The notes under the pieces were generated by a model. It worked only from the letters and a program-made list of their open reading frames with translations, made no database searches and had not been told where the DNA came from. This document shows positions 1 through 8,355 of a stretch of DNA of 64,000 nt, one piece after another (within the stretch, counting starts at the first letter, position 1; each line of letters opens with the position of its first letter). Origin of the DNA: MTP4 sp052056915 (GTDB taxonomy: Archaea > Halobacteriota > Methanosarcinia > Methanosarcinales > Methanosarcinaceae); NCBI RefSeq assembly GCF_052056915.1, contig NZ_CP195119.1, positions 2,852,001 to 2,916,000 on the forward strand. The letters run 5' to 3'. Position numbers and translations under genes: made by a program.

Positions 1-677
1 ATCTTCTCCTTAATGTCATTTTCGAACTGTTCTAAATTCCGGAAACATTCGTTTTCTGCTCTTATTATGGTAGCGGGACAGATTTTTATCCCCATGATGT
101 CTTCAAAAAACTCTGAAAGCCTTTCATATGGGATAAACTGGTAGTTTTTACAGTAAACCGCTGAAGCTAAAATATTAGGACCATACTGGACAGGATATTT
201 CACTGATTCAGGAAAAGTAGCTTTACTTGTATTTCCGCAGTGAGGACAGGTCTTAATTTGACTTCGATGTTCCGTAACAATGAGATTTACGGGAGGAATA
301 TCAAAAATCTGTCTTTTTTCATAAGCTTCAATACCAACATCCTCAAGAGTATTTCCGCATTCTCCACAGCAGTTTACAGAATGTTCTATGATCTAGTCAG
401 GATCATTAACCATTTCAAGAGTAGTTCCCTGGTGACCTTCTTGACCTCCAGGTTTCTTTCCGCTCTTTTTGCGTCGACTCCTGGGATTAGGTTTTTCATG
501 CAAAAAAACGTCAGTAGAAGGAGGTTTACTGCTATTTCGACTGTTTTGATTTAAGCGAGCTTCCAGAGCTTGCAACCTTTCACTAAGCTCTTTTATTTGA
601 GATTCAAGACTCTCAATGTAAGCTACAATAACTTCAGGGTTTGAAGCACAGAGTGCAAGAATCTCCTCACGTTTCAT
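1..677 (-). CDS. IS66-family transposase, 5' part, with one in-frame TAG
   Basis: Transposase of the IS66 (TnpC) family, incomplete at the window edge. Residues 1-94 show an N-terminal coiled coil (leucine-zipper-like, ELSERLQALEARL) and the conserved SSKPPSTD, KKSGKKPGGQEGH region. The frame then meets a TAG codon at 393-395, but translation past it continues without interruption to position 1 with typical IS66 content: a zinc-binding part (CCGEC, CPHCG), FDIPP, VTEHR, PVQYG and YQFIPYERL. A sense codon such as CAG is usual at this spot in relatives (inference). Methanosarcina can decode UAG as pyrrolysine, so the codon is either read through or a single inactivating change; no frameshift or other stop is present. 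Start is ATG at 677, preceded by the IS leader. Confidence 0.85.
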
Positions 678-705
678 AATCGCAAAAAGGAATCATGTTA
701 TATTC

Positions 706-752
706 AATTTTTCCTCGGAACGAGGAAAAATTGTGTAGCCTTTACAAGGCTA
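706..752. other. Two perfect hairpins in the IS66 leader
   Basis: AATTTTTCCTCG (706-717) pairs with CGAGGAAAAATT (721-732) across a 3-base loop, and TAGCCTT (736-742) pairs with AAGGCTA (746-752). They lie just upstream of the transposase. They could shield the transposase gene from outside transcription or form part of the element's end; which one is not shown by the sequence. Confidence 0.65.
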
Positions 753-993
753 TCTGAATAGTTACTTTAAAAATTTAATTTTTTTCAGCTCGTTATTTAA
801 ATATTTTTTCAGTTTATGCTTTTTTAAACAGTTCATTTAATCCTTTTTTTCTTTAATTAAGCGCTTCATACCGTCTTTTTTTTCAGGCCTTCTTTATTGA
901 CTATTTGTATTTTTTGGTTTGTACTAATGTGATAATCCTTATCTGTTATTCATCCCCCATATATTTCTGCAAATATATTTCTCACTATTATTA

Positions 994-1220
994 ATCTGTT
1001 CGCCAGTGGTGAGATTGGCGTACAATGGTGAGAATTGCATAAAATGATGGAACTGTATATAAAAATGTATAATTGTCGTTTTTAAAAACAAAACCCCTAC
1101 CAATAATATTCCTCGCTGTTGTCAATTCGTTAGCTTGTGGTGAGACTGGCGTCCAATTGTGAGGATACAGTACAAAGTGTATAAAATTTGTTTTTAAAGA
1201 CAAAAACCCCTAACAAAATA
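994..1220 (+). promoter_or_regulatory. Duplicated promoter/leader segment before the first S-layer gene
   Basis: The upstream region of the S-layer gene is an imperfect direct repeat: unit 1 about 994-1109, unit 2 about 1122-1220. Both carry GGTGAGA(T/C)TGGCGT, a TATA-like stretch (TGTATATAAAAATG at 1053-1066; TGTATAAAATTTG at 1178-1190), then TTTTTAAA(A/G)ACAAAA and ACCCCTA. The second unit ends about 20 bases before the start codon. This suggests two tandem promoters, or one promoter plus a duplicated leader. The stretch 766-993 before it is T-rich with no gene seen. Confidence 0.6.
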
Positions 1221-1240
1221 GAACAACGTGGAGTTGCGAC

Positions 1241-3454
1241 ATGGAATTCAAGTTTTCAAAAATGATAGCGGTAGCTGTAGCCGGGCTTATGTTACTAACT
1301 CTTTTAAGCCCGTCAGCTTTCGCGGTTTCTATAACCAGAACCATTTCTTACGATACCAGCGAAACCTCTTCAAGTGGACTTGTATGGGATGCGACCACTT
1401 TTGAAGGTTTCTACTATTCTGTGAACAAGAACGTCAATTACCTCAACGACGGCTGGGGTGAAAGGCTCTACTTCCAGGAGGACGCCGACAGTGACAACGG
1501 GCCTCTCGGGGATGATGAAGACCCTGACAACAATATCATCGATGAAGGAGAACTTATCTACGCAATCACACCTTACACCAGCACCTACAAGCTCGTATCC
1601 GAACTCGGGCTTACTGTCGATGAGGTTCCTGCCGATGTAGGCGGTACCTGCTACTACGAAACCCCGTGGTTCGGCGTGCCTTACGTTGCCGTTGAAGGCG
1701 ATGCCACCCAGCTTGCCAGGCTCGTGTACAAGCAGGGCGGAAGTGACAAAAAGAATGTTAGGGCCGGAGAGAGCTGGGACCTTGGCTCTGGGTACAGCCT
1801 CGAGGTAAAGCAAGTCGATGTTGATGGTAACAAAGTCTGGTTCTCCCTTTGCAAGGACGGGGAAGAACTTGAGGACGGCATCATTAATGTTGACGGCACT
1901 GTCGAGAGCCAGACCTTCGTAGCCCGTGCTGATTTCGGTGACGATTCCGACCAGCTTTACTTTATGACCTACGTTGAGCAGGTCTTCCAGGGCAGCGTCG
2001 ACTCCCTTGCTGTCTTCAGGTACACCTGGCTTATCGACACTGAAGATGTGCTTCTCATCTCCAGCGACGATGTCTACCAGGGCTTCAACGTTGATGTTGC
2101 CGCTGAAGACGGGCTTGAGCTCTCAAACGACGATTCCATCACAATCGATGTTGAAGACGACCAGAAGACCTACTTCACCGACTCCTGGTACTTCCAGCCC
2201 TCCGACGAGGACAAAGGGGCCGGTGGAAACGGTTACATCCTCTATCCCGCAGTGGATAAGGGCCAGCCCGGGACCTACGCCGTGAGGGGCATTCCTGTTG
2301 ACACGGGCCTTACCTCTTCCCTGGACTGGAACCCGGCTACTTTCAGGGGTTTCTACTACTCTGTGAACAAAAACGTCAATTACCTCGATGACGGCTGGGG
2401 TGAAAGGCTCTACTTCCAGGAGGATGCCGACAGTGACAACGGGCCTCTCGGAAATGGTGATGACCCTGACAACAATATCATCGATGAGGGAGAACTTATC
2501 TACGCAATCACACCTTACACCAGCACCTACAAGCTTGTTTCTGAACTTGGACTTGATGCCGATGAGGTTCCTGCCGATGTAGTAGGTACCTGCTACTACG
2601 AAACCCCGTGGTTCGGTGTGCCTTACGTTGCCGTTGAAGGCGATGCCACCCAGCTTGCCAGGCTCGTGTACAAGCAGGGCGGAAGTGACAAAAAGAATGT
2701 TAGGGCCGGAGAGAGCTGGGACCTTGGCTCTGGGTACAGCCTCGAGGTAAAGCAAGTCGATGTTGATGGTAACAAAGTCTGGTTCTCCCTTTGCAAGGAC
2801 GGGGAAGAACTTGAGGACGGCATCATTGATGTTGACGGCACTGTCGAGAGCCAGACCTTCGTAGCCCGTGCTGATTTCGGTGACGATTCCGACCAGCTTT
2901 ACTTTATGACTTACGTTGAGCAGGTCTTCCAGGGCAGCGTCGATTCCCTTGCTGTTTTCAGGTACACCTGGCTTATCGACACTGAAGATGTGCTTCTCAT
3001 CTCCAGCGACGATGTCTACCAGGGCTTCAACGTTGATGTTGCCGCTGAAGACGGGCTTGAGCTCTCAAACGACGATTCCATCACAATCGATGTTGAAGAC
3101 GACCAGAAGACCTACTTCACCGACTCCTGGTATTTCCAGCCCTCTGACGAGGACAAAGGGACCGGGGAAAATGGTTACATCCTCTATCCTGCCTGCGACA
3201 TAACAGTCGAAGCTCCGGAAGATGAAGCCGAATCCGAAGAAGTAGTCGAATCTGACGAAACCGAGGTTATCGAACCTGCAGAAGACGAATCTGCCGAAGA
3301 TGAGACTGGAGACGAGCAGGTTAAAGCCGAGTCCGAAGAAGAGGACGAATCCGAAGCTTCAGAACCTGCCAGTGAAGAGAAATCTCCTGGCTTTGGCCTC
3401 CTCACAGCGATCTTCGGAATCTCTGCTGTTTGCTTCCTTGTGAGGAAGAAGTAA
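1241..3454 (+). CDS. S-layer double-domain surface protein, PGF-CTERM tail (paralogue 1)
   Basis: A 737-residue secreted protein of the Methanosarcina S-layer family (PF07752-type domain, two copies). Order: signal peptide about 1-28; domain 1 about 50-330; domain 2 about 360-645; a very acidic Glu/Asp/Ser linker about 655-712; then SPGFG, a hydrophobic helix and RKK at the end. That tail is a PGF-CTERM signal, normally processed by archaeosortase A and exchanged for a lipid anchor. Start ATG at 1241 with GGAG shortly before it. The two domains lie 314 codons apart, and between about 1655-2217 and 2597-3159 I count only seven base differences, six of them silent C/T changes. It could serve as an alternative or minor S-layer protein; whether it is the main lattice protein cannot be told from sequence. 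Confidence 0.9.
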   Translation: MEFKFSKMIAVAVAGLMLLTLLSPSAFAVSITRTISYDTSETSSSGLVWDATTFEGFYYSVNKNVNYLNDGWGERLYFQEDADSDNGPLGDDEDPDNNIIDEGELIYAITPYTSTYKLVSELGLTVDEVPADVGGTCYYETPWFGVPYVAVEGDATQLARLVYKQGGSDKKNVRAGESWDLGSGYSLEVKQVDVDGNKVWFSLCKDGEELEDGIINVDGTVESQTFVARADFGDDSDQLYFMTYVEQVFQGSVDSLAVFRYTWLIDTEDVLLISSDDVYQGFNVDVAAEDGLELSNDDSITIDVEDDQKTYFTDSWYFQPSDEDKGAGGNGYILYPAVDKGQPGTYAVRGIPVDTGLTSSLDWNPATFRGFYYSVNKNVNYLDDGWGERLYFQEDADSDNGPLGNGDDPDNNIIDEGELIYAITPYTSTYKLVSELGLDADEVPADVVGTCYYETPWFGVPYVAVEGDATQLARLVYKQGGSDKKNVRAGESWDLGSGYSLEVKQVDVDGNKVWFSLCKDGEELEDGIIDVDGTVESQTFVARADFGDDSDQLYFMTYVEQVFQGSVDSLAVFRYTWLIDTEDVLLISSDDVYQGFNVDVAAEDGLELSNDDSITIDVEDDQKTYFTDSWYFQPSDEDKGTGENGYILYPACDITVEAPEDEAESEEVVESDETEVIEPAEDESAEDETGDEQVKAESEEEDESEASEPASEEKSPGFGLLTAIFGISAVCFLVRKK

Positions 3455-3467
3455 GTTAAAAGAATGT

Positions 3468-3586
3468 AAGAAGGACGAATCCGTAAGAAGAACGAATCCG
3501 TAAGAAGAACGAATCCGTAAGAAGAACGAATCCGTAAGAAGAACGAATCCGTAAGAAGAACGAATCCGTAAGAAGAACGAATCCGT
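3468..3586 (+). repeat. 17-bp tandem array, 7 copies, after the S-layer stop
   Basis: Seven consecutive 17-bp units AAGAAGAACGAATCCGT (the first has GGAC for GAAC), starting 14 bases after the stop codon and followed by a degenerate half unit. The unit resembles the coding DNA for the acidic tail just upstream (GAAGAGGACGAATCCGAAG), so it may have grown from a copy of the gene's own 3' end. Confidence 0.95.
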
Positions 3587-4063
3587 AAGAAGGATATATT
3601 CGGGAGAAGGATACTGAAATTTCCTTCTTCTTAATTTTTTAGTTGTTTCCCTCCGTGATTTTATAGTTCGACCCGGCTTCTTTGAACTGGTTTCAATCAG
3701 GCCGGTATATTTTTTCATTCTTTTTATTTTGCTATTTCACTTTCTTTTCTTCACCCGGATTTTTTTCTTTCCCATGATTTTATCTTTATTTCTTTTCTTT
3801 TTCATTTTCTTTCTTCATTTTCCTTCTTTTCTTCTTCCCTCTTTTCCTCTCCTATATTTTTCATTCTGTTAACACATGTTTACGCCCGGTTTGCTTTTTT
3901 CAGATGTTATTTTCTTGATTTTTCGTTCAAATTAGTAAAACTTATAAATTATTGCAAATTATTTATTGCTACTTTCATCCAAGTTAATATTATCATGTGT
4001 TCATAATATCTATGTTGTTATTATCATGTGTATGGAATTCGATGAATGTGATGGTGTTGTTTC
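3587..4063 (+). promoter_or_regulatory. T-rich intergenic stretch with a likely promoter for S-layer paralogue 2
   Basis: No gene is seen here. About 3640-3900 is a pyrimidine-rich stretch that could terminate transcription from the upstream gene. AAAACTTATAAATT at 3937-3950 is a good archaeal BRE/TATA candidate, giving a leader of roughly 90 bases to the ATG at 4064. TTATCATGTGT occurs twice in the leader, near 3990 and 4019. Confidence 0.45.
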
Positions 4064-6259
4064 ATGAATTGTCTGCCAAAAACCCTATATTTAATTCTGG
4101 CCGCTTTCACGGTTTTTTTACTCCTTGCCCCGGCAGGGATGGGGGCTTCCATACGGGGCCTCACTGTTGATACGAATGAAGCCTCAGCTGAGGAATTTGG
4201 CTGGGATGCAACTACTTTCGGCGCTTTCTGTTATCCCGTAAATAAGCATCAGAACTTTGTTAATGACAGCATCGCCTGGGGTGAACGCCTCCGGATTGAG
4301 AACACTGATAGCACTAACGGAGCCTTCGGTACTTCCGGCCCTTCAAACCACGTGCTTGACAAAGAGGAACTTGTCTATTCCACCAAACCGTTCTGTTGCA
4401 AATACAAGCTTGTTTCCGAACTTGGCCTTAGCGGGGATAGCATTCCTGCAGACATGGGTTCCGCCTTCTACTGGAAACTTCCTTTCTTTGCAAAACCCTA
4501 TATTGCCATTGAGAATGATGCCAGCCAGCTTTCAAGTATTGTCTGCATGCAGGGCGGAAGTGACAAAAAAACCTTGAGAACCGGGGAGACCTGGGACCTT
4601 GGAAAGGGCTACACGCTTACAGTGCACCAGGTCGATACCGACGGGAACAAGGTCTGGTTCTCTCTCGAAAAAGATGGTGAGGAAATTGAGTCTGCTATTA
4701 TCGAGGCAGACGGAACTGTCGAAAGCCAGGCCTTTACCGCAACAGCCGACTTCGGGGACGGTAACGACCAGCTTTACTTCGTTACCTATGTTGATTCCGT
4801 CTTTATGGGCAGCGTTGATTCTCTTGCCGTTTTCAAATACACCTGGCTTGTAGACAAGGATAATGTGCTGGTGATCGAAAATGGAGATGAGTATCAGGGC
4901 CTTGAGGTAAAGGAGGCTTCCGAAACCGGACTGGTCCTCAAAAACCCGGATACTATCACTATAGATGTCGATTCCGACAAAAAGACCTACTTTACGGATT
5001 CCTGGTACTTCCAGACCTCTGACGATGGGAAAGGAACGGGAGGTGTCGGCTATATCCTCTATCCGGCTATGGATCTCAACAATCCCGGGACCTACAAAAT
5101 TAGAGGGCTTACCCTTGACACCGGGATAAACGATGCGAGCAGTTTTGGCTGGGATGCAACTACTTTCGGAGCTTTTTGCTACCCGGTAAACAAGCATCAG
5201 AGTTTTGTTAATGACAGTATCGCCTGGGGTGAACGCCTCCGGATTGAGAACACTGACCCCACTCACGGAGCTTTCGGTACTTTCGATCCTTCAAACCACG
5301 TGCTTGATGAAGAGGAACTTGTCTATTCCACCAAACAGTTCTGTTGCAAGTATAAGCTTGTTTCCGAACTTGGCCTGAGTGGTGACAATATTCCTGAAGA
5401 TATGGGTTCCGCCTTCTACTGGAAACTTCCCTTCTTTGCAAAACCATATATTGCCATTGAGAATGATGCCACCCAGCTTTCAAGTATTGTCTGCATGCAG
5501 GGTGGAAGTGACAAGAAAACCCTGAGATCCGGAGAGACCTGGGACCTTGGGAAGGGTTACACGCTTACCGTGCACCAGGTTGATATTGACGGGAACAAAG
5601 TCTGGTTCTCTCTCGAGAAGGATGGCGAGGAACTCGAATCGGCTATTATTGAGGCTGACGGCACTGTCGAAAGCCAGGCTTTTACCGCAACAGCCGACTT
5701 CGGGGATGATAATGACCAGCTTTACTTTGTTACCTATGTTGATTCCGTCTTCATGGGCAGTGTTGATTCCCTTGCCGTTTTCAAGTACACCTGGCTCGTG
5801 GATAAGGACAATGTAATGGTCATCAAGAGCGGGGACGAGTATCAGGGCCTTGAGGTAAAGGAAGCTTCCGAAACCGGGCTTGTCCTCAAAAACACGGATT
5901 CTATCACCCTTGAAATGGATGATGGGACTTACTTCACTGATTCCTGGTATTTCCAGACCTCGGATGAAGGAAAAGGTACGAACGGAGGATACATCATCTA
6001 TCCTGTGACGGATGTCACGATTGAGGCTGAACCAGCTCCCGAATCTGCAGAAAATGAGCTCGCAGAAGTAGAGATCTCTCCCGATGAAACGAATTCGACA
6101 GCAGATTCATCCGGATCAAAAGCCAGCCCTGCTCCTGAAGTCCGGGAATCCAATTCTGCTTCTTCCGAATCCGATGATGAAAGTTCGGAACAATCCCCGG
6201 GATTCGGGTTGCTGACCTGTATTCTGGGACTTTGTGCAGTTTTTGTTAGGAGGAAATAA
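4064..6259 (+). CDS. S-layer double-domain surface protein, PGF-CTERM tail (paralogue 2)
   Basis: A 731-residue relative of the preceding S-layer gene with the same build: signal peptide about 1-28, two S-layer domains (about 45-330 and 355-640), an acidic and Ser-rich linker, then SPGFGLLTCILGLCAVFVRRK-type PGF-CTERM tail ending at the last residue. Both domains contain W(D/N)P/DATTFxAFCYPVN, GERLRIENTD and YFTDSWYFQ. Unlike paralogue 1, its two halves differ at many positions, so it has not been homogenised recently. It has Cys pairs (FCCKY, FCYPV) that paralogue 1 lacks at the same places, which may mean different disulfides or metal binding. The tandem pair probably arose by duplication; they could be used under different conditions, each having its own upstream region. 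Confidence 0.9.
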   Translation: MNCLPKTLYLILAAFTVFLLLAPAGMGASIRGLTVDTNEASAEEFGWDATTFGAFCYPVNKHQNFVNDSIAWGERLRIENTDSTNGAFGTSGPSNHVLDKEELVYSTKPFCCKYKLVSELGLSGDSIPADMGSAFYWKLPFFAKPYIAIENDASQLSSIVCMQGGSDKKTLRTGETWDLGKGYTLTVHQVDTDGNKVWFSLEKDGEEIESAIIEADGTVESQAFTATADFGDGNDQLYFVTYVDSVFMGSVDSLAVFKYTWLVDKDNVLVIENGDEYQGLEVKEASETGLVLKNPDTITIDVDSDKKTYFTDSWYFQTSDDGKGTGGVGYILYPAMDLNNPGTYKIRGLTLDTGINDASSFGWDATTFGAFCYPVNKHQSFVNDSIAWGERLRIENTDPTHGAFGTFDPSNHVLDEEELVYSTKQFCCKYKLVSELGLSGDNIPEDMGSAFYWKLPFFAKPYIAIENDATQLSSIVCMQGGSDKKTLRSGETWDLGKGYTLTVHQVDIDGNKVWFSLEKDGEELESAIIEADGTVESQAFTATADFGDDNDQLYFVTYVDSVFMGSVDSLAVFKYTWLVDKDNVMVIKSGDEYQGLEVKEASETGLVLKNTDSITLEMDDGTYFTDSWYFQTSDEGKGTNGGYIIYPVTDVTIEAEPAPESAENELAEVEISPDETNSTADSSGSKASPAPEVRESNSASSESDDESSEQSPGFGLLTCILGLCAVFVRRK

Positions 6260-6443
6260 TTGTTTATTCATAATCTTTCCTTCTTTTTCCTTTTTTGATT
6301 CGTCATTTTTTGGTTTGAGTTCCGGTTCCTTTTTATATAATACACCCCGCTTCCGCAGGTAAAACCTATATGGGTTGAACCCCATTTCTGATCTCTTCCT
6401 ATTGATTGTATAATTGAAAAAAACAAAATTGTTCTGAGAAATT

Positions 6444-7424
6444 ATGAGCTGCGGTATTCGGGATGAAATTGTTTTGAATGATTTGTCTGAGACAGGTAAT
6501 AATGGCCGGCTTTCCCGGGCTGTTCGGGTAACGAAGCTGGCGGTTTTTGTAAATGTTTCCCTTACTATTTTCAAGTTTGCGGCAGGAGTGCTTGGCGGCA
6601 GTGCTGCGATGCTTGCCGATGCGATCCATTCCCTTTCGGATTTGCTGACCGACTTTGCGGTAATCCTGGGCTTTCGGGCGGCTGAAAAGCCTGAGGACAG
6701 CACTCACAATTACGGGCACGGTAAAATCGAGACCCTGGCTGCGGTGTTTGTGGGGCTGATGCTTTTTGCAGTCGGGTTTGAAATCTTCTGGTCCGGGCTG
6801 CAGAAGGTGCTCTCTGTTGCGGGGGGTGCCGAACTCTCTGCTCCGGGCTGGATAGCCTTTGCTGCAGCGGTAATCTCTATTTTCTCAAAAGAGGGCATGT
6901 ACCGTTACACAATTAAGTGTGCCCGGGACCTCGGGAGTGATGCGCTGGCTGCAAATGCCTGGCACCAGCGCTCGGATGCTTTTTCCTCAGTCGGGACTGC
7001 CCTTGGTACCGGGGGGGCTATACTGCTCGGGGGCAGCTGGACAGTGCTCGATCCGCTTGCTGCTGTTGTCCTGAGTTTTTTCATATTCAAGGTTGCAGGC
7101 GAGATATTTTACAAAAACGTAAACGAACTGCTGGAAGCTTCCCTGGACCCGGAGACCTGCTGCAAGATCGAAGGGCTCATAAGGTCTACTGATGGGGTTG
7201 TGGACTGTCATAAATTAAAAACCCGAAAAATAGGAAATGCCGTGGCTGCAGATGTCCATATTGAGGTAGACTGCAAGCTGAACATCGTTGAAGCTCATGA
7301 TATTTCGACCCGGGTGGAAAAAAGGTTAAGGGAAGCCTGCGGCAATAACGGGCATTTTTCCATTCATGTGGAGCCTTTTCCGGATTCTGTACACGGCATG
7401 TTCCATCAGGGCACGGACCAGTAA
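6444..7424 (+). CDS. Cation diffusion facilitator (CDF) transporter
   Basis: A 326-residue membrane transporter of the CDF family, expected to export divalent metals (Zn, Fe, Mn or Co) in exchange for protons. About six membrane segments span residues 25-225. Metal-site motifs are visible: MLADAIHSLSDLLTD in the second helix, GHGKIE after it, and WHQRSD in the fifth helix. The C-terminal part (about 235-310) is the usual cytoplasmic dimer domain with VDCHKLKTRKIGN and ADVHIEVD. It is a single gene between the S-layer pair and a convergent DUF1614 gene. The ion cannot be fixed from sequence. Confidence 0.92.
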   Translation: MSCGIRDEIVLNDLSETGNNGRLSRAVRVTKLAVFVNVSLTIFKFAAGVLGGSAAMLADAIHSLSDLLTDFAVILGFRAAEKPEDSTHNYGHGKIETLAAVFVGLMLFAVGFEIFWSGLQKVLSVAGGAELSAPGWIAFAAAVISIFSKEGMYRYTIKCARDLGSDALAANAWHQRSDAFSSVGTALGTGGAILLGGSWTVLDPLAAVVLSFFIFKVAGEIFYKNVNELLEASLDPETCCKIEGLIRSTDGVVDCHKLKTRKIGNAVAADVHIEVDCKLNIVEAHDISTRVEKRLREACGNNGHFSIHVEPFPDSVHGMFHQGTDQ

Positions 7425-7508
7425 AGGCTGGATATTCTCTCGTTTTTGAATTTGAGGTTTTCCCTATCTATTTTTCTGCCTTTTATGCTTTTTCTGTTTT
7501 TTCTGCTT

Positions 7509-8225
7509 TTATATCAGGAGCAGGGCAATAAATCCGCTCAGGAATATCCCGTCAAAGGTCCCCGCTCCCCCTATACTTGCAACAGGGGCGCCGAGGTTCT
7601 TTATTTTTCCCAGGTTCAGGAGGTCGGCTCCGATCAGGGTTCCCAGCACACCTCCCGTGTAGGCAGTTATAAAGCGGCACTGGTCAGCCAGGCATTCCGG
7701 CATCTGGAATATTGAAGTCAGGATAAATGCTGCAAAAGCGGCCGTAAGGGGGGGGAGCAGGGCAGGGGTTGCAATCCCCACTCCCCGGATTGGCTTTGCA
7801 ACGGAATATGTTACAGCCGCTACGATTGCAATTCCTGTTCCTGCAAGGAGCAGGGAAGAGGGAAATTTTATGAGGAGATATGCGGAGATCAGGACCGGGA
7901 TTACTGCCCCTCCGACATTTACGGCGAGCAGCGTTTCGTTCCTAACGAATTTGCGTACCGGAATCCTGTAGGTAACTCCAAAGCCCCGGACATAATTTTC
8001 CCTGACAACCGGAACGTCGGACTTGAGGGTTGCAACGGGCACGTTAACCCCGCTTCCCAGTAATGATAAAAGGAGGATCAGAAGGGCATCTTCCGCGGAA
8101 AAACCAATTTTCATGAACGTAGATATGAATACCCCGAGAAAGAGGGTGCCAAACCCGAACATTAAGATGATAATCAGAAGGACCAGGAACTTAAGGCTGA
8201 ACGGGATATAAAACATTCTCCTCAT
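7509..8225 (-). CDS. DUF1614 family membrane protein
   Basis: A 238-residue integral membrane protein with about seven hydrophobic segments. It matches the DUF1614 family, common in methanogens and of unknown function; the family signature region is LLSLLGSGVNVPV near residue 55 and the glycine-rich segment GAPVASIGGAGTFDGIFLSG near the C-terminus. Start ATG at 8225; the upstream 130 bases hold three 19-bp repeats. It converges on the CDF gene, with about 80 bases between the stop codons. No reaction can be assigned. Confidence 0.8.
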   Translation of the reverse strand: MRRMFYIPFSLKFLVLLIIILMFGFGTLFLGVFISTFMKIGFSAEDALLILLLSLLGSGVNVPVATLKSDVPVVRENYVRGFGVTYRIPVRKFVRNETLLAVNVGGAVIPVLISAYLLIKFPSSLLLAGTGIAIVAAVTYSVAKPIRGVGIATPALLPPLTAAFAAFILTSIFQMPECLADQCRFITAYTGGVLGTLIGADLLNLGKIKNLGAPVASIGGAGTFDGIFLSGFIALLLI

Positions 8226-8262
8226 GGATTTCCCTTCTTTTTGTTGATTGTGGGAATATATG

Positions 8263-8319
8263 GCATCAGTTATTATGAAGTGTGCCAGTTATTATGATGT
8301 GTGCCAGTTATTATGATGC
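8263..8319. repeat. Three 19-bp direct repeats upstream of the DUF1614 gene
   Basis: Units 8263-8281, 8282-8300 and 8301-8319 share CAGTTATTATGA, consensus GTGCCAGTTATTATGATGT. They lie between the minus-strand DUF1614 start (8225) and the dacZ stop (8356), a position where they could overlap the DUF1614 promoter. Confidence 0.85.
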
Positions 8320-8355
8320 GGGTTGTTAATGGATATTTGGGTTTTTCCGGAGGAA

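Larger units (their letters stand above)
1..765 (-). mobile_element. IS66-family insertion sequence, partial (cut by window edge)
   Basis: The left part of the window is an IS66-type element in reverse orientation; only the upstream end and the first two thirds of the transposase are present. The outer limit is placed near 765 because the non-coding stretch before the transposase holds two perfect hairpins (706-732 and 736-752) and then the sequence GTAAC when read on the minus strand, a plausible terminal base group. The terminal inverted repeat cannot be confirmed because the other end lies outside the window. The boundary is inference; the transposase assignment is firm. Confidence 0.6.

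Noticed and set aside
991..1203. A 70-codon minus-strand frame upstream of the first S-layer gene
   Set aside because: It spans the duplicated promoter units; no family likeness or start signal.
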